Below are positions 14,346 through 22,256 of a stretch of 64,000 bases of DNA, piece by piece; positions within the stretch are counted from its first letter, which is position 1; each line of letters opens with the position of its first letter. This stretch comes from Clostridium puniceum (GTDB taxonomy: Bacteria > Bacillota > Clostridia > Clostridiales > Clostridiaceae): positions 1 to 64,000 of the forward strand of contig NZ_LZZM01000132.1 in assembly GCF_002006345.1 (NCBI RefSeq), read 5' to 3'. The position numbers were made by a program, and so were the translations under genes. Under the pieces are notes generated by a model that saw only the letters and a list, made by a program, of their open reading frames with translations, had not been told where the DNA came from and searched no databases.

Positions 14346-16103
14346 ATGAAGAATAATGCAGCGCAAAGAGATTTCAAAAAATATAAAAGCCAAATTAATC
14401 AAATAGAAGAAATAGTAGAACATTCAAAGCCAGGAGCACTTATAGAACATGAAAGCTCAATGAGAAAGAAACTTAAAAAACTTAAAGAACTAGAAAATCA
14501 ACAATTAAAGGATTTTAATGAGGTATGTGAAAGATACGAAGAAATATTAGAAACTGTCTCAAAGAGAATGCTGGATTGGTATAATAAGAAAAATAATACG
14601 GAATTTGATTTTTATGAAGTTGTACGAGGAAATTATAATAATTTCTTAAATCAAGGAATAATGACCATACTTACAAAACAGCATATACCTAAATTAATTG
14701 CAAAGGAATTTGAAGAGAATTTTCCAACTAATCCTAAGGATGAATATCTTAAAGCTAGACACATGAAGAGAAAGTTCTATATACATTTAGGTGATACTAA
14801 TACTGGGAAAACTTATAATGCTTTAGAACGTCTTAAAACTGCAAAAAAAGGAGTGTATTTATCACCACTTAGAATTCTTGCTTTAGAAAACTTTGAAAAG
14901 CTTAATAGAGAAGGTGTAGTTTGTGATCTTTTAACAGGTGAAGAAGAAATAATAAATGTAGGTTCAACTCATACTTCATGTACTATAGAAAAGGTTAACT
15001 TAAAAGAACATTATGATATAGCTGTAATTGATGAAATTCAAATGATTAGTGATTCATTTCGTGGCATGGCATGGAGTAAATCAGTACTTGGGTTAAATTG
15101 TGATGAAATACATATATGTGGAGCAGCTAATGCAAGATTTATATTAGAAAAAATTATAAATGATTGTAGCGATGAATATGAAATAAAAGAATATAAAAGG
15201 GCGATTCCATTAGAAGTTGAATATAAAAACTTTAGTTATAATGATGCTAAAGAAGGAGATGCAATAGTAGTATTTTCTAAAAAGAGAGTATTAGAGATAG
15301 CGCAGGAGTATTCTAGTAAAGGTATAAAAACAAGCATAATATATGGAGATTTACCACCAGAAGTTAGAAAAATGCAGTATGAGCAGTTTGTAAATAAAGA
15401 AACAAAGATACTAGTAACCACCGATGCAATAGGAATGGGGGTTAATCTGCCTATTAGAAGAATTATTTTTATAAGTATAAAAAAATTTGATGGGGAAGAA
15501 GTAAGAGAATTAACGTCCCAAGAAATTAAGCAAGTTGGAGGACGTGCAGGAAGAATCGGTATTTATGATATTGGATATATTGGAAGTGTAGGAGGAAATG
15601 CAGATATAATTAAATCAAAGCTTGAAGAAGATGATGATATTATAAGAGAAGCTGTTATTGGACCATCAGAAGCAATACTTAAAATTAGAAGTTTGCCTTT
15701 AAACGAAAAACTTGCTCTTTGGAGTACTCGGGTGGAAAAATTAGATTATTATAGAAAAATGGATATTAGTGAATATATTTTGATTTTAGATAAGATAGAG
15801 AAATATAAGCTTAATGAAGAAATACAATGGGATTTATTAAAGGTTCCTTTTGACGTAACAAGAGATGAATTAATGAACACGTTTTTAGATTATGTAGATG
15901 AATTATTTGTTAATAAGCAAAAGGAATTATTTATTCCTCAGTGTTATAATGGTAACTTAGATGATTTAGAAATATATTATCAAAAAATAAATATGTATTA
16001 TTCATTTTCTAAAATATTTAATTTGAAAATGGATGTAAATTGGGTTTATACTGAAAGAATTAAAATAAGTGAAGAAATAAACGAGATTCTTGTAAGAATT
16101 TAA
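14346..16103 (+). CDS. SUV3-like DExH-box RNA helicase (585 aa)
   Basis: The core closely follows the SUV3 helicases of mitochondria and some bacteria, which unwind RNA for degradation. It has motif I GDTNTGKT (149-156, SUV3 has GPTNSGKT), Ia YLSPLRILALE, II DEIQ (229-232; the Q instead of H/D is typical of SUV3), III GAAN, V TTDAIGMGVNLP and VI QVGGRAGR (396-403). About 140 helical, charged N-terminal residues precede the core and about 120 follow. The ATG at 14346 is used because GGAG lies 8 bases before it; a GTG at 14337 overlaps that site. A promoter with extended -10 TATGGTATAAT lies near 14220. Monocistronic; the partner nuclease is not in the window. Confidence 0.88.
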   Translation: MKNNAAQRDFKKYKSQINQIEEIVEHSKPGALIEHESSMRKKLKKLKELENQQLKDFNEVCERYEEILETVSKRMLDWYNKKNNTEFDFYEVVRGNYNNFLNQGIMTILTKQHIPKLIAKEFEENFPTNPKDEYLKARHMKRKFYIHLGDTNTGKTYNALERLKTAKKGVYLSPLRILALENFEKLNREGVVCDLLTGEEEIINVGSTHTSCTIEKVNLKEHYDIAVIDEIQMISDSFRGMAWSKSVLGLNCDEIHICGAANARFILEKIINDCSDEYEIKEYKRAIPLEVEYKNFSYNDAKEGDAIVVFSKKRVLEIAQEYSSKGIKTSIIYGDLPPEVRKMQYEQFVNKETKILVTTDAIGMGVNLPIRRIIFISIKKFDGEEVRELTSQEIKQVGGRAGRIGIYDIGYIGSVGGNADIIKSKLEEDDDIIREAVIGPSEAILKIRSLPLNEKLALWSTRVEKLDYYRKMDISEYILILDKIEKYKLNEEIQWDLLKVPFDVTRDELMNTFLDYVDELFVNKQKELFIPQCYNGNLDDLEIYYQKINMYYSFSKIFNLKMDVNWVYTERIKISEEINEILVRI

Positions 16104-16112
16104 GATGAAAAA

Positions 16113-16144
16113 TAGCAAATTAAAATATTGATTTGCTGTTTTTA
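16113..16144 (+). terminator. Intrinsic terminator of the helicase gene
   Basis: AGCAAAT (16114-16120) pairs with ATTTGCT (16131-16137), followed by GT5. Confidence 0.7.
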
Positions 16145-16289
16145 TAAAAATAATTAAAAAAGTTTACATCGACTTGGCGACTGGAAAATACTAGCATTAA
16201 AAGAAAAGGTTTAAAAATTAACGACCAAAATATTGTTTCAAAATTAGCAGCAAAATATTACAAATAATATCTTGTGGAAAACTTTTATA

Positions 16290-16495
16290 CAATCTTATGA
16301 ATAAATATAAAATGAACATAGATTTTTATCCGATAGCTAGGTAGCATCCGTAAAACTCGTTTGCACTCTGTGAAAGTATATATGACAAATTTGCAACATC
16401 TGCTTTTCTTCAAGTGAGAGTTAACGGCTGCACGCTCCTGGATAAGTTCAACTAAATTCAGGTGAAGATAAAACTTCACTTGAAAAGTTTCACTT
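16290..16495 (-). ncRNA. Candidate structured RNA / dispersed element
   Basis: Read on minus from 16495 the sequence is richer in G+C than its surroundings. It begins GTGAAACTTTTCAA, then a perfect hairpin GTGAAG-TTTTAT-CTTCAC (about 16479 down to 16462). A second paired region follows (AGTTGAAC with GTTAACT, enclosing CCAGGAGCGTGCAGCC), then a complex 3' part (GAGTTTTACGGATGCTACC, AGCTATCGG). The opening 24 bases have a near copy in the opposite orientation at 17441, upstream of the PRPP synthetase gene. A 64-codon frame runs through it but codes nothing family-like. I infer a repeated structured RNA element; the class is not recognised. Confidence 0.45.
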
Positions 16496-16524
16496 TATAT
16501 TAATGAGGTAAGGAGGGGAGTTAA

Positions 16525-17243
16525 TTGGACAATAATATAATTGAAATGACCAATGTTACAAAAAGCTTTTTATAGGAAGGCCCAATCAGTTAGATATTCT
16601 AAAAAATATTAATCTTAGTGTTAAAAAAGGTGAATTCATAGCTATTATTGGTGCATCTGGATCAGGAAAAAGTACCTTAATGAATATTATAGGTGCTCTT
16701 GATAGACAGACTTCAGGAGAATATTTTCTTTCTGGTATAGATATTAGCAAAATCAATGATAATGATTTGTCAGAAATAAGAAATAAGAAAATTGGTTTTG
16801 TATTTCAAAATTCTAATTTGATACCTAGAACAAATTCTTTGCAGAATGTTGAATTGCCAATGCTTTATTATGGTATAGATAGAAAAACTAGACTAAATAG
16901 AGCTAAGGAACTTTTACAGATAGTTGGAATAGAAGATAGTATGAATCATTTACCTAGTGAATTATTAGGTGGACAAAAGCAAAGAGTTACAATTGCTAGA
17001 GTCCTTGCCAATGATCCAGATATTATACTTGCAGATGAAGCAACAGGAGCTCCTGATTCTGAAACTGGAAGAGTAATTATGAATATATTACATAAAATTC
17101 ATGAAACACAAGGAAGAATCATAATATTAATAACTCATGAAGTGAAACTTGCAAGTGAAGCATAAATAATAATAACATTAAAAGATGGAGAAATAATAAA
17201 AGAAAAAAATAATATTTCTAAGAATATAATGACTTTAGTTTAA
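16525..17243 (+). pseudogene. Broken ABC transporter ATPase (MacB/LolD type)
   Basis: A strong AGGAGGGGAG site and a TTG start (16525) begin MDNNIIEMTNVTKSFL, which then hits TAG. The next frame continues RPNQLDILKNINLSVKKGEF, Walker A GASGSGKST and NSLQNVELPM. The signature is altered to LLGGQKQR (normally LSGGQQQR), Walker B reads IILADEATGAPDS (normally DEPTGALDS), and an in-frame TAA follows HEVKLASEA. The usual tail IITLKDGEII resumes directly after that stop, to 17243. A frameshift, a nonsense codon and two motif changes make this a pseudogene. No permease gene is adjacent. Confidence 0.8.
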
Positions 17244-17440
17244 TAATATTTATAGTTTGTGTGCTGTATTTGAAAGTTTTAATACTTTTAAATATAGCAT
17301 TTTTCAGTATATTAAATTGTAATTTTAACTAATAAATTTTAGATAAGTATAAGAGAATTATGAAATTTTTATATAAATTTTCAACAAAATATTTATATAT
17401 AGATAAATTTAATGTATAATTTAATTGTTTGAGTTTTTTT

Positions 17441-17600
17441 GAAACTTTTCAAGTGGAGTTTTATACTCTAGTTAAATTTACTTTAACTTGTAACCTCAAG
17501 AGGTGTAGTATACCTTCACAGTGTATCTTATTTAAAGTCCTTAGTTTTGCTATTTACTAAAAACAGTGGTGGCTAGAACTATTAGACAACACATAAAATA
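17441..17600 (+). promoter_or_regulatory. Structured leader before the PRPP synthetase gene
   Basis: The first part (GAAACTTTTCAAGTGGAGTT from 17441) is nearly identical to the head of the minus-strand element at 16495. It is followed by two small hairpins (TGGAGT with ACTCTA; AGTTAAA with TTTAACT) enclosed by CAAG/CTTG, and by further purine-rich sequence up to the ribosome site AAAAGGGG at 17608. No terminator or T-box signature is evident, so regulation is unproven. Confidence 0.35.
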
Positions 17601-17620
17601 ATTTAAAAAGGGGAAAACCA

Positions 17621-18712
17621 ATGAGTGAATTAAATCATGAACTAGGAATAATAGCATTAGAAAGTTGTGCTGAGTTAGGTAATGCTATTGACAAGTATAT
17701 CCAAAATAACAGAAATTGCACTGAGTCATTTTTAATACCAATTGATGAAATAAGATTTTCTAATGGAGAAGGAAAGGTTAAAATTTCTGAAACTGTTAGA
17801 GGAAAAGATATTTACATTTTATGTGATGTTGGAAATTATAGCTGTACTTACAAAATGTTTGGAATTGAAAACCATAAGGGGCCTGATGAACATTTTCAAG
17901 ACATAAAAAGAACTGTTGCAGCAATAAGAGGTAAGGCAACAAGAATAACTGTAATAATGCCACTTTTGTATGAATCAAGACAACATAGACGTAAAGGAAG
18001 AGAATCATTAGATTGTGCACTAGCACTTCAGGAACTTGAAAGATTAGGTGTTGATGAAATTATTACATTTGATGTACACGATCCAAACATTCAAAATGCG
18101 ATTCCTTTATTATCTTTTGAAAATATTTATCCAACTTATGATATAGTAAAAACAATTATATCTAATGAAAAAACGTTAGAATTAGATAAGGAAAAATTAC
18201 TTGCAATAAGTCCAGACACTGGAGCTATGGATAGAGCAATTTATTATTCAAGTGTATTAGGTGTTGATGTTGGTTTATTCTATAAGAGAAGAGATCATTC
18301 TACAATTGTTAATGGAAAAAATCCAATTGTTCAACATGAATATGTTGGAAGAAATGTTTCAGGAAAAGATGTTTTAATTGTTGATGATATGATAGCATCT
18401 GGAGAATCAGTTCTTGATATTGCGAAAGAATTGAAGAAGAGAAATGCTAGAAATGTTTATGTTGCTGCTACATTTGCTTTCTTTACAGAAGGAACTGAAA
18501 AATTCGCGAAAGCTTATGAAGATGGTTTAATATCAAGAATATACTCTACTAATTTAACATATATACCAGAAAGTCTGAAGAAGGAAGAATGGTTTAAAAG
18601 TGTTGATATGTCAGAACTTTCAGCTAGAATAATAAATAGATTAAATCATGGAAGATCAATTGCTAAATATATGGATGCAACTAGAATAATTCAGAGTTTA
18701 TTAAATAAATAG
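17621..18712 (+). CDS. prs: Divergent ribose-phosphate pyrophosphokinase (PRPP synthetase)
   Basis: PRPP synthetase makes phosphoribosyl pyrophosphate from ribose 5-phosphate and ATP for nucleotide, His and Trp synthesis. At 363 aa it is longer than the usual 310-320. It keeps ETVRGKDIYIL, the region RITVIMPLLYESRQHRRKGR, FDVHDPNIQNA, ISPDTGAMDRA and the PRPP loop DVLIVDDMIASGES (about 252-265). The usual motifs PYFGYARQDRK and DLHSxQIQGFF are changed, so it is a divergent clostridial-type paralogue and a different cellular role is possible. AAAAGGGG precedes the ATG; a terminator follows at 18721. Monocistronic. Confidence 0.85.
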   Translation: MSELNHELGIIALESCAELGNAIDKYIQNNRNCTESFLIPIDEIRFSNGEGKVKISETVRGKDIYILCDVGNYSCTYKMFGIENHKGPDEHFQDIKRTVAAIRGKATRITVIMPLLYESRQHRRKGRESLDCALALQELERLGVDEIITFDVHDPNIQNAIPLLSFENIYPTYDIVKTIISNEKTLELDKEKLLAISPDTGAMDRAIYYSSVLGVDVGLFYKRRDHSTIVNGKNPIVQHEYVGRNVSGKDVLIVDDMIASGESVLDIAKELKKRNARNVYVAATFAFFTEGTEKFAKAYEDGLISRIYSTNLTYIPESLKKEEWFKSVDMSELSARIINRLNHGRSIAKYMDATRIIQSLLNK

Positions 18713-18720
18713 TATAAATA

Positions 18721-18762
18721 AAAAAAGCAGGAGTTACAGAAAAAGTAGCTCTTGCTTTTTAT
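18721..18762 (+). terminator. Intrinsic terminator of prs
   Basis: AAAAAGCAGGAGTTAC pairs with GTAGCTCTTGCTTTTT through G-U pairs, around AGAAAAA. Confidence 0.75.
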
Positions 18763-18851
18763 TTTAAAGGATTAATTATTGTAAATTATTAGATTAACAT
18801 GATTAAATATATTTAAGAATAAATTTACTAATTGTAAATTAGTTTTTTATA

Positions 18852-19115
18852 TTATAAAAAAGTTCTTTGTGAAGCTTTTAGCTTTAAATCAGTAATATCT
18901 TCGTAATAATAATTAATGTTATTAGATTTAGTATTAGTAATTTCGTTATAAGTGTATTTAGTAGGTGTAAATATTGAACTCATAAAAGAAGTAAAGAGAT
19001 TTATAAAATGTTTTAAGAAATTAACTAGAATATTTGAAGCTTTATTATGAGTAATATTTTGAGTAAAAGGATAGTTTATTGAATTAGATTTTGATTTTTC
19101 AATTCTATAGTTCAT
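18852..19115 (-). CDS. Hypothetical protein (87 aa)
   Basis: The ATG at 19115 has an excellent TTGGAGGAAT site, which argues for a real gene. The product is rich in Asn, Ser, Thr and Tyr, with an amphipathic middle segment (ILVNFLKHFINLFTSFMSSI, about 28-48) that could associate with a membrane. No motif or family is recognised. It is convergent with prs and monocistronic. Confidence 0.5.
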   Translation of the reverse strand: MNYRIEKSKSNSINYPFTQNITHNKASNILVNFLKHFINLFTSFMSSIFTPTKYTYNEITNTKSNNINYYYEDITDLKLKASQRTFL

Positions 19116-19677
19116 AATAATTCCTCCAATTTCGTAAACGTTTATTAACTTAATTCTATACTAATAATATAATACATAAAAAAAAGAATTACATCTCTCT
19201 AAAAATAGAAATTTATCAAAAATAAAGGTGAAATATTAAATATATTTATTAAAATATATTTAAATTTGCATTTATATTACTAAAATGTTAAAACTATTTA
19301 GTAGTTAATAAAAATATTAAGATTTTAAATATTTTTTAAGATGAATTTATAGTTAATATAGAGAAGCCTTATTTGATTTAACTAAAGTAAATTAAATAAC
19401 TCAATACGAGGTTCTTGTTTCTGCATTTTTAGCTATATTGCTCGATATTTTAATTGAATGTACTAAGAAAATTAGAAACAAAGCAGACTTTAGCCTTCAT
19501 AGCTAAATTACGTTTAAATCATAAAATAGTATATACTATTGATAGTGAAATTACTTAAATACAAAATAAGTATAAATATATACGTTCTAATTAGAAATTC
19601 ACATAGAATTGAGGAATAGGTATGAATTTACGCAGGAATCATTTTTGAGAATATATTAAAAAAATTGTAGGTATCTT

Positions 19678-19724
19678 TTATAATAAACAATGGACGATTG
19701 CTTATTATCCATTGTTTATTATAA
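19678..19724. terminator. 17-bp perfect hairpin after the DAHP synthase gene
   Basis: Bases 19678-19694 are the exact complement of 19708-19724, loop 13 bases. On the minus strand it lies just past the stop of the DAHP synthase gene and is followed by AAAAGA. Confidence 0.65.
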
Positions 19725-19725
19725 G

Positions 19726-19760
19726 TATCAATAAAAAAATAGTGAATTTTTTTATTGATA
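19726..19760. terminator. Second hairpin, A7/T7 stem
   Basis: TATCAATAAAAAAAT (19726-19740) is the exact complement of 19746-19760 around AGTGA. On minus this places a T7 run in the 3' arm directly after the DAHP synthase stop. It pairs head to tail with the hairpin at 19678. Confidence 0.6.
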
Positions 19761-19766
19761 TTTTAA

Positions 19767-20795
19767 CTAGATTTGTTCAGCGATGTAATAAAGTAATTGT
19801 TCAGTAGCGTCCCAGCCAAGGCATGGATCAGTGATTGATTTACCATAAATACGATCTTCAATTTTTTGAGTTCCCTCTTCTATGTAACTTTCGATCATAA
19901 CACCTTTAACCAGTTTTTTTAGGTCATTATTATAATTTCTACTATAAAGGATTTCTTTTACTATGCGAGGCTGCTCTGCAAATTTCTTCATAGAATTAGC
20001 ATGATTTGCATCAACAATTACTGATGGATATGGAAAATCAGTTTCTCCATATGCTTCTGCAACTCTCATTAAATCTTCATAATGATAATTTGGAATATTA
20101 TTACCGTGTTTATTAACTGAACCACGCATAATTGCATGAGCGTATGGATTACCAGTTGTATTTACTTCATTTTGTCTATATAAGAAGTTATGTTTTGCAT
20201 GCGCAGCTTGAATTGAATTAAACATTACGGATATATCACCGCTTGTTGGATTTTTCATGCCAACAGGAACATCAATTCCACTAGCAGTAAGTCTATGTTG
20301 TTGATTTTCAACACTTCTAGCCCCAACAGCTACATAAGTTAATAAATCATCACAATACATATAATTTGAAGGATAAAGCATTTCATCAGCAGGAGTAAGA
20401 TATGATTCCTCTATGGCACGAATAAACATCTTTCTAATAGCTAGTAATCCTTCAAGAATATTAGGTGATTTTTCAGGATCTGGTTGATGAAACATTCCTT
20501 TATATCCTTCACCTGTAGTTCTAGGTTTATTTGTGTAAATTCTAGGAACGATAAATAATTTATCTTTAACCTTTTCGTTTACTTTTGCAAGTCTGTTAAT
20601 ATAGTCACAAACTGAATTTTCATCGTCTGCTGAACAAGGTCCTATAATAACAACCAATTTATCCTTATTGCCTGTAAAGATTTCTTTGATTTCTGCATCT
20701 CTTTCAGCTTTAATCTTTTGCAGATTATCTGATAGAGGGATCATATTTTTAATTTCCTCTGGAGATGGTATTTTTCGTACGTTTATAAAACTCAT
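19767..20795 (-). CDS. aroF: 3-deoxy-7-phosphoheptulonate synthase (DAHP synthase, class I alpha)
   Basis: It condenses phosphoenolpyruvate and erythrose 4-phosphate in the first step of the shikimate pathway. The 342-aa protein follows the AroF/G/H family: VIIGPCSADDENSV, PRIYTNKPRTTGEGYKGM, VAVGARSVENQQHR, GMKNPTSGD, IVDANHANSMK and GVMIESYIEEGTQ, with SITDPCLGWD near the end (metal Asp). Regulation by feedback is likely from the N-terminal extension typical of the sensitive isoenzymes, but which amino acid acts cannot be read. AAGGGGGC precedes the ATG. No other aro or trp genes adjoin; the symbol among aroF/G/H is arbitrary. Confidence 0.93.
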   Translation of the reverse strand: MSFINVRKIPSPEEIKNMIPLSDNLQKIKAERDAEIKEIFTGNKDKLVVIIGPCSADDENSVCDYINRLAKVNEKVKDKLFIVPRIYTNKPRTTGEGYKGMFHQPDPEKSPNILEGLLAIRKMFIRAIEESYLTPADEMLYPSNYMYCDDLLTYVAVGARSVENQQHRLTASGIDVPVGMKNPTSGDISVMFNSIQAAHAKHNFLYRQNEVNTTGNPYAHAIMRGSVNKHGNNIPNYHYEDLMRVAEAYGETDFPYPSVIVDANHANSMKKFAEQPRIVKEILYSRNYNNDLKKLVKGVMIESYIEEGTQKIEDRIYGKSITDPCLGWDATEQLLYYIAEQI

Positions 20796-21103
20796 TTATA
20801 AAGCCCCCTTGGTATTTAATGTATACTCAAAATACAAAAATAAAGTTATTTATATATACTTTTAGAAGAAGTATATTCTTTTTAATATTATGTACAATTA
20901 AAAGTATACGTAAAATTAATATTTGAGTACTTATATAAATATATAATTATTGAAAATTTAAGTCAAGTTTTAATATAAGCTGTTGATTTAAGATTAGTCA
21001 AATAATAATTAATTACAATGATTTTTATTTTAAAAAATTATTAATGCATTTTTTCACAAGGTAATGCATACATTTTCTATATATAAATTTAGAAGAGGTA
21101 TTT
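20796..21103. other. Intergenic between divergent DAHP synthase and cytochrome-b5-domain genes
   Basis: AT-rich, must hold both promoters. No T-box, trp attenuator or other leader structure for the DAHP synthase gene could be found on the minus strand. Confidence 0.4.
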
Positions 21104-22015
21104 ATGTCTATTTATTTTGATTTTAAAACTATTAATGAATTGACAAGTAATAATTACAATTATTATAGAAAAGAAAAAGAATTTACCTTAGAAGAATTAG
21201 AAAAATGCGATGGAGAAAATGGAAATCCAGCTTATGTAGCTGTAGAAGGTGTAGTTTATGATGTAAGTGAATTATCAGCTTGGAGAACAGGAAAACATTT
21301 AGGGTTTATTGCAGGCCAAGATTTATCAGAGCAGTTTAATGGCTGTCATGGAATAATTGATATTCTTACTAATGCACCTAAGGTTGGTATACTTATAGAC
21401 AATGAGTATATTAATGGTGGATTAAATACATCTATGAATAGATTAATAAGACAGCAAGATACATCTAAATTTACTCCTGATGACTGGATTAGATATACAG
21501 TACCATTGGTTACGTATGCATTAAGAGAGCCTAGTCAAGGAATGAATTTACAGAGAATATATCAAAAAATTATCTTAATGGGTGTATTAGTTGGATTAGG
21601 AAAAACTCCTCAAGAAGCTATTAATCAAGTTCAAGAATGGCAAAACACTGGTGCAGCAAAAATGCTGCAAGGAGGAACAGGGACAACCACAGGAGGAATG
21701 GGAACAAGCGGAGGACTTGGAACAGGAGGGACAACTACAGGAGGAATGGGAACAAGCGGAGGACTTGGAACAGGAGGGACAACCACAGGAGGAATGGGAA
21801 CAAGCGGAGGACTTGGAACAGGAGGAACAACTACAGGAGGAATGGGAACAAGCGGAGGATTTGGAACAGGAGGAATAACTGCAGGAGGAATGGGAACAAG
21901 TGGGGTATTCGGAACAGGAGGAACAACTATAGGGGGAATGGGAACAAGCGGAGGATTTGGAACAGGAGGAACAACTGGAGGAAGAAATACTAGAGATAGA
22001 ATTGATATTGATTAA
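21104..22015 (+). CDS. Cytochrome b5-like heme-binding domain protein with Gly/Thr repeat tail
   Basis: Residues about 25-100 form a cytochrome b5-like domain: FTLEELEKCDGENGNPAYVA, VYDVSELSAW, then KHLGF and CHG, with His65 and His82 as likely heme ligands. Residues 100-185 are a helical segment of unknown role. From residue 194 to the end there are six 16-residue repeats of the type TTTGGMGTSGGLGTGG. There is no signal peptide, so the protein is cytoplasmic. AGAGG precedes the ATG. Bacterial relatives have the b5 domain alone; the repeat tail is unusual. Whether it binds heme or another ligand in this anaerobe is not known. Confidence 0.8.
   Translation: MSIYFDFKTINELTSNNYNYYRKEKEFTLEELEKCDGENGNPAYVAVEGVVYDVSELSAWRTGKHLGFIAGQDLSEQFNGCHGIIDILTNAPKVGILIDNEYINGGLNTSMNRLIRQQDTSKFTPDDWIRYTVPLVTYALREPSQGMNLQRIYQKIILMGVLVGLGKTPQEAINQVQEWQNTGAAKMLQGGTGTTTGGMGTSGGLGTGGTTTGGMGTSGGLGTGGTTTGGMGTSGGLGTGGTTTGGMGTSGGFGTGGITAGGMGTSGVFGTGGTTIGGMGTSGGFGTGGTTGGRNTRDRIDID
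21683..21985 (+). repeat. 48-bp coding minisatellite, six units plus a partial
   Basis: Units begin at 21683, 21731, 21779, 21827, 21875 and 21923, then a partial from 21971. Units 1-3 are almost identical, 4-6 diverge by a few bases (for example ITAGGMGTSGVF). The 48-base period keeps frame, so copy number can change without breaking the gene. Confidence 0.9.
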
Positions 22016-22030
22016 GTAAAAATAAATTAT

Positions 22031-22062
22031 AAAAGGATGTAAATTAAAAATCACATCCTTTT
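22031..22062 (+). terminator. Intrinsic terminator
   Basis: AAAAGGATGT (22031-22040) pairs with ACATCCTTTT (22053-22062). Confidence 0.75.
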
Positions 22063-22256
22063 ATAAACGTTAAGAATAAGATTTTAACTAGAAATAGTAA
22101 TTATAATAAAAAATTTATGTCCATTTTTGTTATATTAAATATTTAATTATAAAAAGTTTAATTTAGTAGCTAGTTATGATCTTTTGTATAACTAGTTTAT
22201 TTTAATTTTGATATAATTACTATATATTAAGCTAAATTATGTAAAAGGAGGAAGGA

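Larger units (their letters stand above)
19116..19766. other. 651-base intergenic region
   Basis: Very AT-rich. Near 19574-19610 there is a short stretch resembling the left end of the 110-bp MITE-like repeat (TATATACGTTCTAATTAGAA). At 19400-19506 a frame without a start codon reads TQYEVLVSAFLAILLDILIE and on to a stop, perhaps a gene remnant. Two tandem hairpins at the right edge close the DAHP synthase gene. Confidence 0.35.

Noticed and set aside
16285-16479. 64-codon minus-strand frame (KFYLHLNLVELIQERAAVNS...)
   Set aside because: It begins with GTG inside a perfect hairpin, lacks a ribosome site and overlaps the candidate structured RNA; it reads as a spurious frame of a repeated element.
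17441-17620. T-box or PRPP riboswitch before prs
   Set aside because: No T-box sequence AGGGTGGNACCGCG, specifier loop or terminator/antiterminator pair, and no ykkC-type motif that I could identify; kept only as a structured leader of unknown role.
19767-21103. Amino-acid attenuator before the DAHP synthase gene
   Set aside because: No leader peptide rich in Trp, Tyr or Phe and no terminator between promoter region and start on the minus strand.
21596-22054. A 152-codon Ser/Cys-rich open frame on the minus strand through the 48-bp repeats, and two Arg/Asn- or Glu/Gln-rich frames on plus
   Set aside because: All are by-products of the 48-base repeat being a multiple of three with no stops in other frames; the plus-strand gene has a recognised domain and ribosome site.
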